Assembly (NCBI GenBank): GCA_964019135.1
Contig: OZ025252.1
Span: 10,308,823-10,372,822 of the forward strand
Direction of reading: 5' to 3'
Source: Arenicola marina
Lineage: Eukaryota > Annelida > Polychaeta > Arenicolidae
DNA: 64,000 bases
Shown here: positions 9,540 through 23,630 of the stretch, in pieces
Numbering within the stretch: position 1 is the stretch's first letter
How the letters are laid out: the number at the start of each line of letters is the position of its first letter
Program-made: the position numbers and the translations under genes
Notes under the pieces: model-generated
Seen by the model: the letters and a program-made list of their open reading frames with translations, nothing else
The model's database searches: none
What the model was told of the DNA's origin: nothing

Positions 9540-10640
9540 TGTCAGTGTGATCCGGGTACTGTACCACATACTGTAATGACCGTCTGTCAGTGTGATCCGG
9601 GTACTGTACCACATACCGTAATGACCGGATCCGTCTGTCAGTGTGATCCGGGTACTGTACCACATACCGTAATGACCGGATCCGTCTGTCAGTGTGATCC
9701 GGGTACTGTACCACATACTGAAATGACCATCTGTCAGTGTGATCCGGGTACTGTGCCACATACCGTAATGACCGGCTCCGTCTGTCAGTGTGATCCAGGT
9801 ACTGTACCACATACCGTAATGATCGGATTCGTCTGTCAGTGTGATCCGGGTATTGTACCACATATCGTAATGACCGGCTCCGTCAGTCAGTGTGATCCGG
9901 TTAGTGTACCACATACCGTAATGGCCGGCTCCGTCAGACAGTTTGATCCGGGTACTGTACCACATACCGTAATGACTGGCTCCGTCAGTCAGTGTGATCC
10001 GGTTAGTGTACCACATACTGTGATGACCGGCTCCGTCTGTCAGTGTGATCCGGGTACTGTACCACATACCGTAATGACCGGATCCGTCTGTCAGTGTGAT
10101 CCGGGTACTGTACCACATACTGTAATGACCGTCAGTCAGTGTGATCCGGGTACTGTACCACATAACGTAATGACCGGATCCGTCTGTCAGTGTGATCCGG
10201 GTACTGTACCACATACCGTAATGACCGGATCCGTCTGTCAGTGTGATCCGGGTACTGTACCACATACTGTAATGACCGTCTGTCAGTGTGATCCGGGTAC
10301 TGTACCACATACCGTAATGACCGGCTCCGTCTGTCAGTGTGATCCAGGTACTGTACCACATACCGTAATGATCGGATTCGGCTGTCAGTGTGATCCGGGT
10401 ACTGTACCACATATCGTAATGACCGGCTCCGTCAGTCAGTGTGATCCGGTTAGTGTACCACATACCGTAATGACCGGCTCCGTCAGTCAGCTTGATGCGG
10501 GTACTGTACCACATACCGTAATGACTGGCTCCGTCAGTCAGTGTGATCCGGTTAGTGTACCACATACCGTAATGACCGGCTCCGTCAGACAGTTTGATCC
10601 GGGTACTGCACCACATACTGTAATGACCGTCTGTCAGTGT
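9540..10640. repeat. 549-bp higher-order block in the 51-bp array
   Basis: The marker string GATCGGATTCG occurs at 9,821 and 10,370, 549 bp apart, which equals nine 51-bp plus two 45-bp units. The order of neighbouring variants (45-bp units, ATATCG, GGTTAGTG, GACAGTTTGATCC) is largely shared. A related block ends at the left LINE join, with its marker at 1,876. Confidence 0.85.
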
Positions 10641-13600
10641 GATCCGGGTACTGTACCACATACCGTAATGACCGGCTCCGTCAGTCAGTGGATCCGGGTA
10701 CTGTACCACATACCGTAATGACCGGATCCGTCAGTCAGTGGATCCGGGGACTGTACCACATACCGTATTGACCGGCTCCGTCTGTCAGTGTGATCTGGGT
10801 ACTGTACCACATACCGTAATGACCGGCTCCGTCAGTCAGTGGATCCGGGTACTGTACCACATACCGTAATGACCGGCTCCGTGAGTCAGTGGATCCGGGT
10901 ATTGTACCACATACCGTAATGACCGGATCCGTCCGTCAGTGTGATCTGGGTACTGTACCACATACCGTAATGACCGGCTCCGTCAGTCAGTGGATCCGGG
11001 TACTGTACCACATACCGTAATGACCGGCTCCGTGAGTCAGTGGATCCGGGTACTGTACCACATACCGTAATGACCGGATCCGTCCGTCAGTGTGATCCGG
11101 GTACTGTACCACATACCGTAATGACCGGCTCCGTCTGTCAGTGTGATCTGGGTACTGTACCACATACCGTAATGACCGGATTCGTCAGTCAGTGTGATCC
11201 GGGTACTGTACCACATACCGTAATGACCGGATCCGTCTGTCAGTGGATCCGGGTAGTGTACTACATACCCTAATGACCGGCTCCGTCTGTCAGTGTGATC
11301 CGGGTACTGTACCACATACCGTAATGACCGGCTCCGTCTGCCAGTGTGATCCGGGTACAGTACCACATACCGTAATGACCGGATCCGTCTGTCAGTGTGA
11401 TCCGAGTACTGTACCACATACCGTAATGACCGGATCCGTCAGTCAGTGTGATCCGGGTACTGTACCACATACTGTAATGACCGTCTGTCAGTGTGATCCG
11501 GGTACTGTACCACATACCGTAATGACCGGCTTCGTCTGTCAGTGTGATCCGGGTACTGTACCACATACTGTAATGACCGTCTGTCAGTGTGATCCGGGTA
11601 CTGTACCACATACCGTAATGACCGGCTCCGTCTGTCAGTGTGATCTGGGTACTGTACCACATACCGTAATGACCGGCTCCATCTGTCAATGGATCCGGGT
11701 ACTGTACCACATACCGTAATGACCGGCTCCGTCTGTCAGTGTCATCTGGGTACTGTACCACATACCGTAATGACCGGATTCGTCAGTCAGTGTGATCAGT
11801 GTACTGTACCACATACCGTAATGACCGGATCCGTCTGTTAGTGGATCCGGGTAGTGTACCACATACCGTAATGACCGGCTCCGTCTGTCAGTGTGATCCG
11901 GGTACTGTACCACATACCGTAATGACCGGCTCCGTCTGCCAGTGTGATCCGGGTACAGTACCACATACCGTAATGACCGGATCCGTCTGTCAGTGTGATC
12001 CGAGTACTGTACCACATACCGTAATGACCGGCTCCGTCTGTCAATGTGATCCGGGTACTGTACCACATACCGTAATGACCGGATCCGTCTGTCAGTGTGA
12101 TCCGGGTACTGTACCACATACCGTAATGACCGGCTCCGTCTGTCAGTGTGATCTGGGTACTGTACCACATACTGTAATGACCGTCTGTCAGTGTGATCCG
12201 GGTAGTGTACCACATACCGTAATGACCGGATCCGTCTGTCAGTGTGATCCGGGTACTGTACCACATACCATAATGACCGGCTCTGTCTGTCAGTGTGATC
12301 CGGGTACTGTACCACATACCGTAATGACCGGATCCGTCAGTCAGTGCGATCCGGGTACTGCATCACATACCTTAATGACCGGATCCGTCTGTCAGTGTGA
12401 TCCGAGTACTCCACCACATACCGTAATGACGGGCTCCGTCTGTCAGTGTGATCCGGGTACTGTACCACATACCGTAATGACCGGATCCGTCCGTCAGTGT
12501 GATCCGGGTACTGTACCACATAACGTAATGACCGGCTCCATCTGTCAGTGTGATCCGGGTACTGTACCACATACCGTAATGACCGGATCCGTCAGTCGGT
12601 GTGATCCGGGTACTGCACCACATACCGTAATGACCGAATCCGTCGGTCAGTGTGATCCGGTACTGCACCACATACCGTAATGACGGGCTCCGTCTGTCAG
12701 TTTGATCCGGGTACCGTACCACATACCGTAATGACCAGTTCCGTCTGTCAGTGTGATCCGGGTACTGCACCACATACCGTAATGACGGGCTCCGTCTGTC
12801 AGTGTGATCCGGGTACTGTACCACATACCGTAATGACCGGCTCCGTCTGTCAATGTGATCCGGGTACTGTACCACATACCGTAATGACCGGATCCGTCAG
12901 TCAGTGTGATCCGGGTACTGCACCACATACCGTAATGACGGGCTCCGTCTGTCAGTGTGATCCGGGTACTGTACCACATACCGTAATGACCGAATCCGTC
13001 GGTCAGTGTGATCCGGGTACTGCACCACATACCGTAATGACGGGCTCCGTCGGTCAGTGTGATCCGGGTACTGCACCACATACCGTAATGACCGGCTCCG
13101 TCTGTCAGTGTGATCCGGGTACTGCACCACATACCGTAATGACCGGATCCGTCAGTCAGTGTGATCCGGGTACTGCACCACATACCGTAATGACGGGCTC
13201 CGTCGGTCAGTGTGATCCGGGTACTGCACCACATACCGTAATGACCGGATCCGTCAGTCAGTGTGATCCGGGTACTGCACCACATACCGTAATGACGGGC
13301 TCCGTCCGTCAGTGTGATCCGGGTACTGTACCACATACCGTAATGACCGGCTCCATCTGTCAGTGTGATCCGGGTACTGTACCACATACCGTAATGACCG
13401 AATCCGTCGGTCAGTGTGATCCGGGTACTGCACCACATACCGTAATGACGGGCTCCGTCGGTCAGTGTGATCCGGGTACTGCACCACATACCGTAATGAC
13501 CGGCTCCGTCTGTCAGTGTGATCCGGGTACAGTACCACATACCGTAATGACCGAATCCGTCGGTCAGTGTGATCCGGGTACTGCACCACATACCGTAATG

Positions 13601-16099
13601 ACGGGCTCCGTCTGTCAGTGTGATCCGGGTACTGTACCACATACCGTAATGACCGGATCCGTCTGTCAGTTCGATCCGGGTACTGTACCACATACCGTAA
13701 TGACGGGCTCCGTCTGTCAGTGTGATCCGGGTACTGCACCACATACCGTAATGACCGGCTCCGTCTGTCAGGGTGATCCGGTTAGTGTACCACATACCGT
13801 AATGACCGGCTCCGTCAGTCAGTTTGATCCGGGTACTGCACCATATACTGCAATGACCGTCTGTCAGTGTGATCCGGGTACTGTACCACATACCGTAATG
13901 ACCGTCTCTGTCTGTCAGTGTGATCCGAGTACTGCACCACATACCGTAATGACCGGATCCGTCAGTCAGTGTTATCCGGGTACTGCACCACATACCGTAA
14001 TGACCGAATCCGTCTGTCAATGTGATCCGGGTACTGTACCACATACCGTAATGACCGGCTCAGTCAGTCAGTGTGATCTGGGTACTGTACCACATACCGT
14101 AATGACCGGATCCGTCTGTCAGTGTGATCCGGGTACTGTACCACCTACCGTAATGACCGGCTCCGGCTGTCAGTGTGATCCGGGTACTGCACCACATACC
14201 GTAATGACCGGCTCCGTCTGTCAATGTGATCCGGGTACTGTACCACATACCGTAATGACCGGCTCCGTCAGTCAGTGTAATCCGGGTAGTGTACCACATA
14301 CCGTAATGACCGGCTCCGTCAGTCAGTTTGATCCGGGTACTGTACCACATACCGTAATGACCCGATCCGTCTGTCAGTGTGATCCGGGTACTGTACCACA
14401 TACCGTAATGACTGGATCCGTCAGTCAGTGTGATCCGGTTAGTGTACCACATACCGTAATGACCGGCTCCGTCTGTCAGTGTGATACGGGTACTGTACCA
14501 CATACCGTAATAACCGGATCCGTCTGTCAGTGTGATCCGGGTACTGTACCACATACCGTAATGACCGGCTCCGTCTGTCAGTGTGATCCGGGTACTTTAC
14601 CACATACCGTAATGACCGGATCCGTCAGTCAGTGTGATCCGGGTACTGCACCAGATACCGTAATGACGGGCTCCGTCGGTCAGTGTGATCCGGGTACTGT
14701 ACCACATACCCTAATGACCGGATCCGTCTGTCAGTGGATCCGGGTACTGCACCACATACCGTAATGACCGAATCCGTCGGTCAGTGTGATCCGGGTACTG
14801 CACCACATACCGTAATGACGGGCTCCGTCTGTCAGTGTGATCCGGGTACTGTACCACATACCGTAATGACCGGCTCCGTCTGTCAGTGTGATCCGGGTAC
14901 TGTACCACATACCGTAATGACGGGCTCCGTCTGTCAGTGTGATCCGGGTACTGCACCACATACCCTAATGACCGGCTCCGTCTGTCAGTGTGATCCGTGT
15001 ACTTCACCACATACCGTAATGACCGAATCCGTCGGTCAGTGTGATCCGGGTACTGTACCACATACCGTAATGACCGGCTCCGTCTGTCAGTGTGATCCGG
15101 GTACTGTACCACATACCCCAATGACCGGATCCGTCTGTCAATGGATCCGGGTACTGCACCACATACCGTAATGACCGAATCCGTCGGTCAGTGTGATCCG
15201 GGTACTGTACCACATACCGTAATGACCGGCTCCGTCTGTCCGTGTGATCCGGGTACTGTACCACATACCCTAATGACCGGATCCGTCTGTCAGTGGATCC
15301 GGGTACTGCACCACATACCGTAATGACCGAATCCGTCTGTCAGTGTGATCCGGGTACTGCACCACATACCGTAATGACCGTATCCGTCTGTCAGTGTGAT
15401 CCGGGTACTGTACCAATACCGTAATGACCGGCTCCGTCTGTCAGTGTGATCCGGGTACTGTACCACATACCGTAATGACCGGCTCCGTCTGTCAGTTTGA
15501 TCTGGGTACTGTACCACATACCGTAATGACCGGCTCCGTCAGTCAGTGTGATCCGAGTACTGTACCACATACCGTAATGACCGAATCCGTCTGTCAGTGT
15601 GATCCGGGTACTGTACCACATACCGTAATGACCGAATCCGTCTGTCAGTGTGATCCGGGTACTGTACCACATACCGTAATGACCGAATCCGTCTGTCTGT
15701 GTGATCCGGGTACTGTACCACATACCGTAATGACCGGCTCCGTCTGTCAGTGTGATCCGGGTACTGTACCACATGCCGTAATGACCGGCTCCGTCTGTCA
15801 GTGGGATCCGGGTACTGCACCACATACCGTAATGACCGTCTGTCAGTCTGATCCGGGTACTCTACCACATACCGTAATGACCGGATCCGTCAGTCAGTGT
15901 GATCCGGGTACTGCACCACATACCGTAATGACCGGCTTCGTCAGTCAGTGTGATCCGGGTACTGCACCACATACCGTAATGACCGAATCCGTCTGTCAGT
16001 GTGATCCGGGTACTGTACCACATACCGTAATGACCGGCTCCGTCAGTCAGTGTGATCCGGGTACTGTACGACATACCGTAATGACCGGCTCCGTCTGTC

Positions 16100-19000
16100 A
16101 GTTTGATCCGGGTACTGTACCACATACCGTAATGACCGGATCCGTCTGTCGATGTGATCCGGGTAGTGTACCACATACCGTAATGACCGTCAGTCAGTGT
16201 GATCCGGGTACTGTACCACATACCGTAATGACCGTCTGTCAGTGTGATCCGGGTACTGTACCACATAACGTAATGACCGGCTCCGTCTGTCAGTGTGATC
16301 CGGGTACTGTACCACATACCGTAATGCCCGGATCCATCAGTCAGTGTGATCCTGGTACTGCACCACATACCCTAATGACCGGATCCGTCTGTCAGTTTGA
16401 TCCGGGTACTGCACCACATACCGTAATGACCGGCTCCGTCTGTCAGTTTGATCCGGGTACTGCACCACATACCGTAATGACCGGCTCCGTCTGTCAGTTT
16501 GACCTGGGTACTGTACCACATACCGTAATGACCAGATCCGTCTGTCAATGTGATCCGGGTACTGCACCACATACCGTAATGACCGGCTCCGTCAGTCAGT
16601 GTGATCCGGGTACTGTACCACATACCGTAATGACCGTCCGTCAGTGTGATCCGGGTACTGTACCACATACCGTAATGACTGTCTGTCAGTGTGATCCGGG
16701 TACTGTACCACATACCGTAATGACCGGCTCCGTCTGTCAATGTGATCCGGGTACTGTACCACATACCGTAATGATCGGATCCGTCAGTCAGGGTGATCCG
16801 GGTACTGTACCACATACCGCAATGACCGGCTCCGTCTGTCAGTGTGATCCGGGTACTGCACCACATACCGTAATGACCGGATCCGTCTGTCAGTGTGATC
16901 CGGGTACTGTACCACATACCGTATTTACCGGCTCCGTCTGTCAGTGTGATCCGGGTACTGCACCACATACCGTAATGACCGGATCTGTCTGTCAGTGTGA
17001 TCCGGGTACTGTACCACATACCGTAATGACCGGATCCGTCTGTCAATGTGATCCGGGTAGTGTACCACATACCGTAATGACCGTCAGTCAGTGTGATCCG
17101 GGTACTGTACCACATACCGTAATGACCGTCTGTCAGTGTGATCCGGGTACTGTACCACATACCGTAATGACTAGATTCGTCAGTCATTGTGATCCGAGTA
17201 CTGTACCACATACCGTAATGACCGGCTCCGTCAGTCAGTGTGATCCGGGTACTGTACCACATACCGTAATGACCGGATCCGTCTGTCAATGTGATCCGGG
17301 TAGTATACCACATTCCGTAATGACCGTCAGTCAGTGTGATCCGGGTACTGTACCACATACCGTAATGACCGGCTCCGTCAGTCAGTGTGATCCGGGTACT
17401 GTACCACATACCGTAATGACCGGATCCGTCTGTCAATGTGATCCGGGTACTGTACCACATTCCGTAATGATCGTCAGTCAGTGTGATCCGGGTTCTGTGC
17501 CACATACCGTAATGACCGTCTGTCAGTGTGATCCGGGTACTGTACCACATACCGTAATGACCGGCTCCGTCTGTCAATGTGATCCGGGTACTGTACCACA
17601 TACCGTAATGATCGGATCCGTCAGTCAGTGTTATCCGGGTACTGCACCACATACCGTAATGACCGAATCCGTCTGTCAATGTGATCCGGGTACTGTACCA
17701 CATACCGTAATGACCGGCTCAGTCAGTCAGTGTGATCCGGGTACTGTACCACATACCGTAATGACCGGATCCGTCTGTCAGTGTGATCCGGGTACTGTAC
17801 CACATACCGTATTTACCGGCTCCGTCTGTCAGTGTCATCCGGGTACTGCACCACATACCGTAATGACCGGATCTGTCTGTCAGTGTGATCCGGGTACTGT
17901 ACCACATACCGTAATGGCTAGATTCGTCAGTCATTGTGATCCGAGTACTGTACCACACACCGTAATGACCGGCTCCGTCAGTCAGTGTGATCCGGGTACT
18001 GTACCACATACCGTAATGACCGGATCCGTCTGTCAATGTGATCCGGGTACTGTACCACATACCGTAATGACCGTCTGTCAGTGTGATCCGGGTACTGTAC
18101 CACATACCGTAATGACCGGCTCCGTCTGTCAATGTGATCCGGGTACTGTACCACATACCGTAATGATCGGATCCGCCAGTCAGTGTGATCCGGGTACTGT
18201 ACCACATACCGCAATGACCGGCTCCGTCTGTCAGTGTGATCCGGGTACTGCACCACATACCGTAATGACCGGATCCGTCTGTCAGTGTGATCCGGGTACT
18301 TCACCACATACCGTATTGACCGGCTCCGTCTGTCAGTGTGATCCGGGTACTGTACCACATACCCTAATGACTAGATCCGTCAGTCAGTGTGATCTGGGTA
18401 CTGCACCACATACCGTAATGACAGGATTCGTCAGTCAGTGTGATCCGGGTACTGTACCACATACCGTAATGACCAGCTTCGTCTGTCAGTGTGATCCGGG
18501 TACTGTACCACATACCGTAATGACCAGCTCCGTCAGTCAGTGTGATCCGGGTACTGCACCACATACCGTAATGTCTAGATCCGTCAGTCAGTGTGATCCG
18601 GGTACTGTACCACATACCGTAATGACTAGATCCGTCAGTCAGTGTGATCCGGGTACTGCACCACATACCGTAATGACCGGCTCCGTCAGTCAATGTGATC
18701 CGGGTACTGTACCACATACCGTAATGACCGTCAGTCAGTGTGATCCGGGTACTGTACCACATACCGTAATGACCGTCTGTCAGTGTGATCCGGGTACTGT
18801 ACCACATACCGTAATGACCGGCTCCGTCTGTCAGTGTGATCCGGGTACTGTGCCACATACCGTAATGCCCGGATCCGTCAGTCAGTGTGATCCTGGTACT
18901 GCACCACATACCCTAATGACCGGATCCGTCAGTCAGTGCGATCCGGGTACTGCACCACATACCGTAATGACCGGCTCCGTCTGTCAGTTTGATCCGGGTA

Positions 19001-19390
19001 CTGCACCACATACCGTAATGACCGGCTCCGTCTGTCAGTTTGATCTGGGTACTGTACCACATACCGTAATGACCGGATCCGTCTGTCAATGTGATCCGGG
19101 TAGTGTACCACATACCGTAATGACCGTCAGTCAGTGTGATCCGGGTACTGTACCACATACCGTAATGACTGTCTGTCAGTGTGATCCGGGTACTGTACCA
19201 CATACCGTAATGACCGGCTCCGTCTGTCAATGTGATCTGGGTACTGTACCACATACCGTAATGATCGGATCCGTCAGTCAGGGTGATCCGGGTACTGTAC
19301 CACATACCGCAATGACCGGCTCCGTCTGTCAGTGGGATCGGGTACTGCACCACATACCGTAATGACCGGATCCGTCTGTCAGTGTGATCC
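16100..19390. repeat. Diverged long-range duplication in the 51-bp array (spacing about 2.5 kb)
   Basis: A block with the markers ATGCCCGGATCC (ATG at 16,324 and 18,865) and GATCGGATCCGTCAGTCAGG (16,773 and 19,263) occurs twice. The first marker pair is 2,541 bp apart and the second 2,490 bp, a difference of exactly one 51-bp unit. This indicates gain or loss of a single unit after the duplication. Confidence 0.75.
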
Positions 19391-19959
19391 GGGTACTGTA
19401 CCACATACCGTATTTACCGGCTCCGTCTGTCAGTGTGATCCGGGTACTGCACCACATACCGTAATGACCGGATCTGTCTGTCAGTGTGATCCGGGTACTG
19501 TACCACATTCCGTAATGACTAGATTCGTCAGTCGTTGTGATCCGAGTACTGTACCACATACCGTATTTACCGGCTCCGTCTGTCAGTGTGATCCGGGTAC
19601 TGCACCACATACCGTAATGACCGGATCTGTCTGTCAGTGTGATCCGGGTACTGTACCACATACCGTAATGACTAGATTCGTCAGTCAGTGTGATCCGGGT
19701 ACTGTACCACATACCGTAATGACCGGCTCCGTCAGTCAGTGTGATCCGGGTACTGTACCACATACCGTAATGACCGGATCCGTCTGTCAATGTGATCCGG
19801 GTAGTGTACCACATACCGTAATGACCCTCAGTCAGTGTGATCCGGGTACTGTACCACATACCGTAATGACCGTCTGTCAGTGTGATCCGGGTACTGTACC
19901 ACATACCGTAATGACCGGCTCCGTCTGTCAATGTGATCCGGGTACTGTACCACATACCG

Positions 19960-21760
19960 TAATGATCGGATCCGTCAGTCAGGGTGATCCGGGTACTGTA
20001 CCACATACCGCAATGACCGGCTCCGTCTGTCAGTGTGATCCGGGTACTGCACCACATACCGTAATGACCGGATCCGTCTGTCAGTGTGATCCGGGTACTG
20101 TACCACATACCGTATTTACCGGCTCCGTCTGTCAGTGTGATCCGGCTACTGTACCACATACCGTAATGACCGGATCTGTCTGTCAGTGTGATCCGGGTAC
20201 TGTACCACGTACCGTAATGACTAGATTCGTCAGTCAGTGGGATCCGGGTACCGCACCACATACCGTAATGACCGGATTCGTCAGTCATTGTGATCCGAGT
20301 ACTGTACCACATACCGTAATGACCAGCTCCGTCTGTCAGTGTGATCCGGGTACTGTACCACATACCTTAATGACTAGATCCGTGAGTCAGTGTGATCTGG
20401 GTACTGCACCACATACCGTAATGACCGGATTCGTCAGTCAGTGTGATCCGGGTACTGTACCACATACCGTAATGACCGGCTCCGTCAGTCAGTGTGATCC
20501 GGGTACTGTACCACATACCGTAATGACTAGATCCGTCAGTCAGTGTGATCCGGGTACTGCACCACATACCGTAATGACCGGATTCGTCAGTCAGTGTGAT
20601 TCGGGTACTGTACCACATACCGTAATGACCAGCTCCGTCTGTCAGTGTGATCCGGGTACTGTACCACATACCGTAATGACAGGCTCCGTCAGTCAGTGTG
20701 ATCCGGGTACTGTACCACATACCGTAATGACCAGATCCGTCTGTCACTGTGATCCGGGTACTGTACCACATACCGTAATGACCGGATCCGTCAGTCAGTG
20801 TGATCCGGGTACTGTACCACATACCGTAATGATCGGATCCGTCAGTCAGTGTGATCCGGGTACTGTACCACATACCGCAATGACCGGCTCCGTCTGTCAG
20901 TGTGATCTGGGTACTGCACCACATACCGTAATGACCGGATCCGTCTGTCAGTGTGATCCGGGTACTGTACCACATACCGTATTTACCGGCTCCGTCTGTC
21001 AGTGTGATCCGGGTACTGTACCACATACCGTAATGACCGGATCTGTCTGTCAGTGTGATACGGGTACTGTACCACGTACCGTAATGACTAGATTCGTCAG
21101 TCAGTGGGATCCGGGTACCGCACCACATACCGTAATGACCGGATTCGTCAGTCATTGTGATCCGAGTACTGTACCACATACCGTAATGACCAGCTCCGTC
21201 TGTCAGTGTGATCCGTGTACTGTACCACATACCGTAATGACTAGATCCGTCAGTCAGTGTGATCTGGGTACTGCACCACATACCGTAATGACCGGATTCG
21301 TCAGTCCGTGTGATTCGGGTACTGTACCACATACCGTAATGACCAGCTCCGTCTGTCAGTGTGATCCGGGTACTGTACCACATAACGTAATGACCGGCTC
21401 CGTCAGTCAGTGTGATCCGGGTACTGTACCACATACCGTAATGACCAGGTCCGTCTGTCAGTGTGATCCGGGTACTGTACCACATACCGTAATGACCGGA
21501 TCCGTCAGTCAGTGTGATCCGGGTACTGTACCACATACCGTAATGATCGGATCCGTCAGTCAGTGTGATCCGGGTACTGTACCACATACCGCAATGACCG
21601 GCTCCGTCTGTCAGTGTGATCTGGGTACTGCACCACATACCGTAATGACCGGATCCGTCTGTCAGTGTGATCCGGGTACTGTACCACATACCGTATTTAC
21701 CGGCTCCGTCTGTCAGTGTGATCCGGGTACTGTACCACATACCGTAATGATCGGATCCGT
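19960..21760. repeat. 867/714-bp higher-order duplication in the 51-bp array
   Basis: The rare marker CTAGATTCGTCAGTCAGTGG lies at 20,221 and 21,088, 867 bp apart (17 units). Further right the marker GATCGGATCCGTCAGTCAG lies at 20,831 and 21,545, only 714 bp apart (14 units). The second copy therefore lacks three whole units (153 bp) relative to the first. Confidence 0.85.
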
Positions 21761-22170
21761 CAGTCAGTGTGATCCGGGTACTGTACCACATACCGTAATG
21801 ACCGGATCCGTCAGTCAGTGTGATCCGGGTACTGCACCACATACCGTAATGACCGGATCCGCCAGTCAGTGTGATCCGGGTACTGTACCACATACCGTAA
21901 TGACCGGATCCGCCAGTCAGTGTGATCCGGGTACTGTACCACATACCGTAATGACCGGATCCGTCTGTCAGTGTGATCCGGGTACTGTACCACATACCGT
22001 AATGACCGGATCCGTCAGTCAGTGTGATCCGGGTACTGCACCACATATCGTAATGACCGGATCCGTCAGTCAGTGTGATCCGGGTACTGTACCACATACC
22101 GTAATGACCGGATCCGTCAGTCAGTGTGATCCGGGTACTGTACCACACACCATAATGACCGGATCCGTCT

Positions 22171-23286
22171 GCCTACAAGTTGTAGAGAACTAGAAGAAGA
22201 AGAAAACAGGTTTAGCGGAATTTGATGAGGAGAGGATCGTGAGGAGCCTGAACCTACCATGGTCTGGATTGGTTTAGCTGTTGTATTGATTCCTTGCCTT
22301 CCAACTGGGAATTACAGGTAATGGGCGTCAACTTTTTAGCCTAACCACGAGCTCTCCTTGCCGAAAAAAGTAGCGTGATGAAGGTGCGAGGGCTGAATAG
22401 AAATCTACGAGTTGAACCAGGGGTGTGGCTGGGGGGAGGACGTGGGAGAGGAGCGCGGGATTAACAGAAAGTGGGGAGGGGGTGGGAGGGTCAGGCGGTG
22501 ATGAGACGAAACGGGAGACAAGGGGGGTGGGGGTGATGTTAAGGGGTGGTGGTCATGCCACAACTAGGGTGGGGACGTAATTCTGTCAGCCGGCGCCCGG
22601 GAGAAGCGCTCGGGGCGTAGATAGAAGAGGACTTGATCGGAGGGCAAGGCTCCTTGGCCAGGTTGGTGTTAGATGAATGTTGTAGCCTCGCCGTGGCTGG
22701 AGTACGTGCCTTGACCGTGAATGGGGGGCCGGCATGACTACACACGAGTGGGATGTCCTAGTCACTGCCGTGTATGTCGTGGCACTCACTATCAGGGGGC
22801 TGTGTGCCTCCTGGCGGAGTGGAGGGTGGGGGGAGGGGGGTGGTCACTTCCTGGTGGGCGGCCACTGAGTAATGACGTCACACCCATGCTATCATTCTGC
22901 AAGCCTCGATGCTCTCTATGTTCACATACACACAGTGGCGGATCCAGGGGGGGGGGGCTTTCAGGAGCAAGCCAAGCACTGTTAAAGGCAGATTTTTGAG
23001 AAAAATTGCGTTTTTTATGTATCAATATTGTCACACGGGGTCTACCGATTGTGTATGGTAGGAGACACACAGGGATGTCTCCAAATCCCAGGGTGGCAGC
23101 AAACGCTCCCAATCTGTTTTCCCAGTGATACTATACAAGGGACCAGCAATGGTAATTAAATAGATTGTGGGTAACCATGAACTTGCATTAACAGCTTGTT
23201 ATTTCCGCTTCTTACATCGGACAAACGCACTTACCAGTATCTCAACGGCTTCTCACTACATCATGTCCTGACCTCATTGGTAAGAC
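22171..23286. other. Single-copy spacer, no gene recognised
   Basis: Non-repetitive sequence after the 51-bp array. A purine/G-rich stretch occupies about 22,420-22,545 and a G-run lies near 22,946-22,957. Only short open frames without recognisable domains are present. It contains the hAT-like terminal motif listed separately. Confidence 0.7.
22933..22957 (+). mobile_element. hAT-like terminal motif (remnant, one end only)
   Basis: CAGTGGCGGATCCAGG followed by a G-run resembles the terminal inverted repeat of many hAT-superfamily DNA transposons. I did not find the inverted partner (CCTGGATCCGCCACTG) in this window, so it may be one end of a truncated element or chance. Confidence 0.35.
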
Positions 23287-23630
23287 AACCAATATGGCCA
23301 TCAGTGAGGCAATTAGTGTAACAACCAATATGGCCATCAGTGAGGCAATTAGTGTAACACCCAATATGGCCATCAGTGAGGCAATTAGTGTAACAACCAA
23401 TATGGCCATCAGTGAGGCAATTAGTGTAACAACTAATATGGCCATCAGTGAGGCAATTAGTGTAACAACCAATATGGCCACCAGTGAGGCAATCAGTGTA
23501 ACAACCAATATGGCCACCAGTGAGGCAATTAGTGTAACAACCAATATGGCCATCAGTGAGGCAATTAGTGTAACAACCAATATGGCCATCAGTGAGGCAA
23601 TTAGTGTAACAACCAATATGGCCGTTATAG
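23287..23630. repeat. 36-bp minisatellite (about 9.5 copies)
   Basis: Direct repeats of a 36-bp unit marked by AATATGGCCATCAGTGAGGC and AATTAGTGTAACAACC, with few variants (CACCAG for CATCAG, AATCAG for AATTAG). The unit is a multiple of three and lacks stops, so open frames run on both strands. Each unit carries AATATGGCC, a YY1-like core. Two partial units lie just beyond, near 23,618 and 23,645. Confidence 0.95.

Larger units (their letters stand above)
6831..22170. repeat. 51-bp satellite array, main part (about 300 units)
   Basis: Continuation of the array interrupted by the LINE, in the same orientation. It is a mosaic of 51-bp and 45-bp units plus scattered 50-bp units (near 10,690, 11,040, 11,240, 11,690, 14,730, 15,140, 15,300 and 19,333). 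Subfamilies are regional: GGTTAGTG units cluster at 6,900-10,600, GTCGGTCAG units at 12,600-15,200, and TCAGTCAGGGTG, CCGCAATGACC and CCGTATTTACC units at 16,700-21,700. Block duplications are listed separately. The last clear unit ends near 22,170 and passes without a flanking repeat into single-copy DNA. Long open frames of up to 1,312 codons run through it but are not taken as genes. Confidence 0.97.

Noticed and set aside
15424-19362. 1,312-codon open frame in the 51-bp array
   Set aside because: The unit is a multiple of three and lacks stops on several frames of both strands. Variants often change residues, including the cysteines, and 50-bp units break phase elsewhere. No flanking coding signals are seen.
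23287-23630. CArG box (CCAATATGG)
   Set aside because: The site is one base short of the CC(A/T)6GG consensus.
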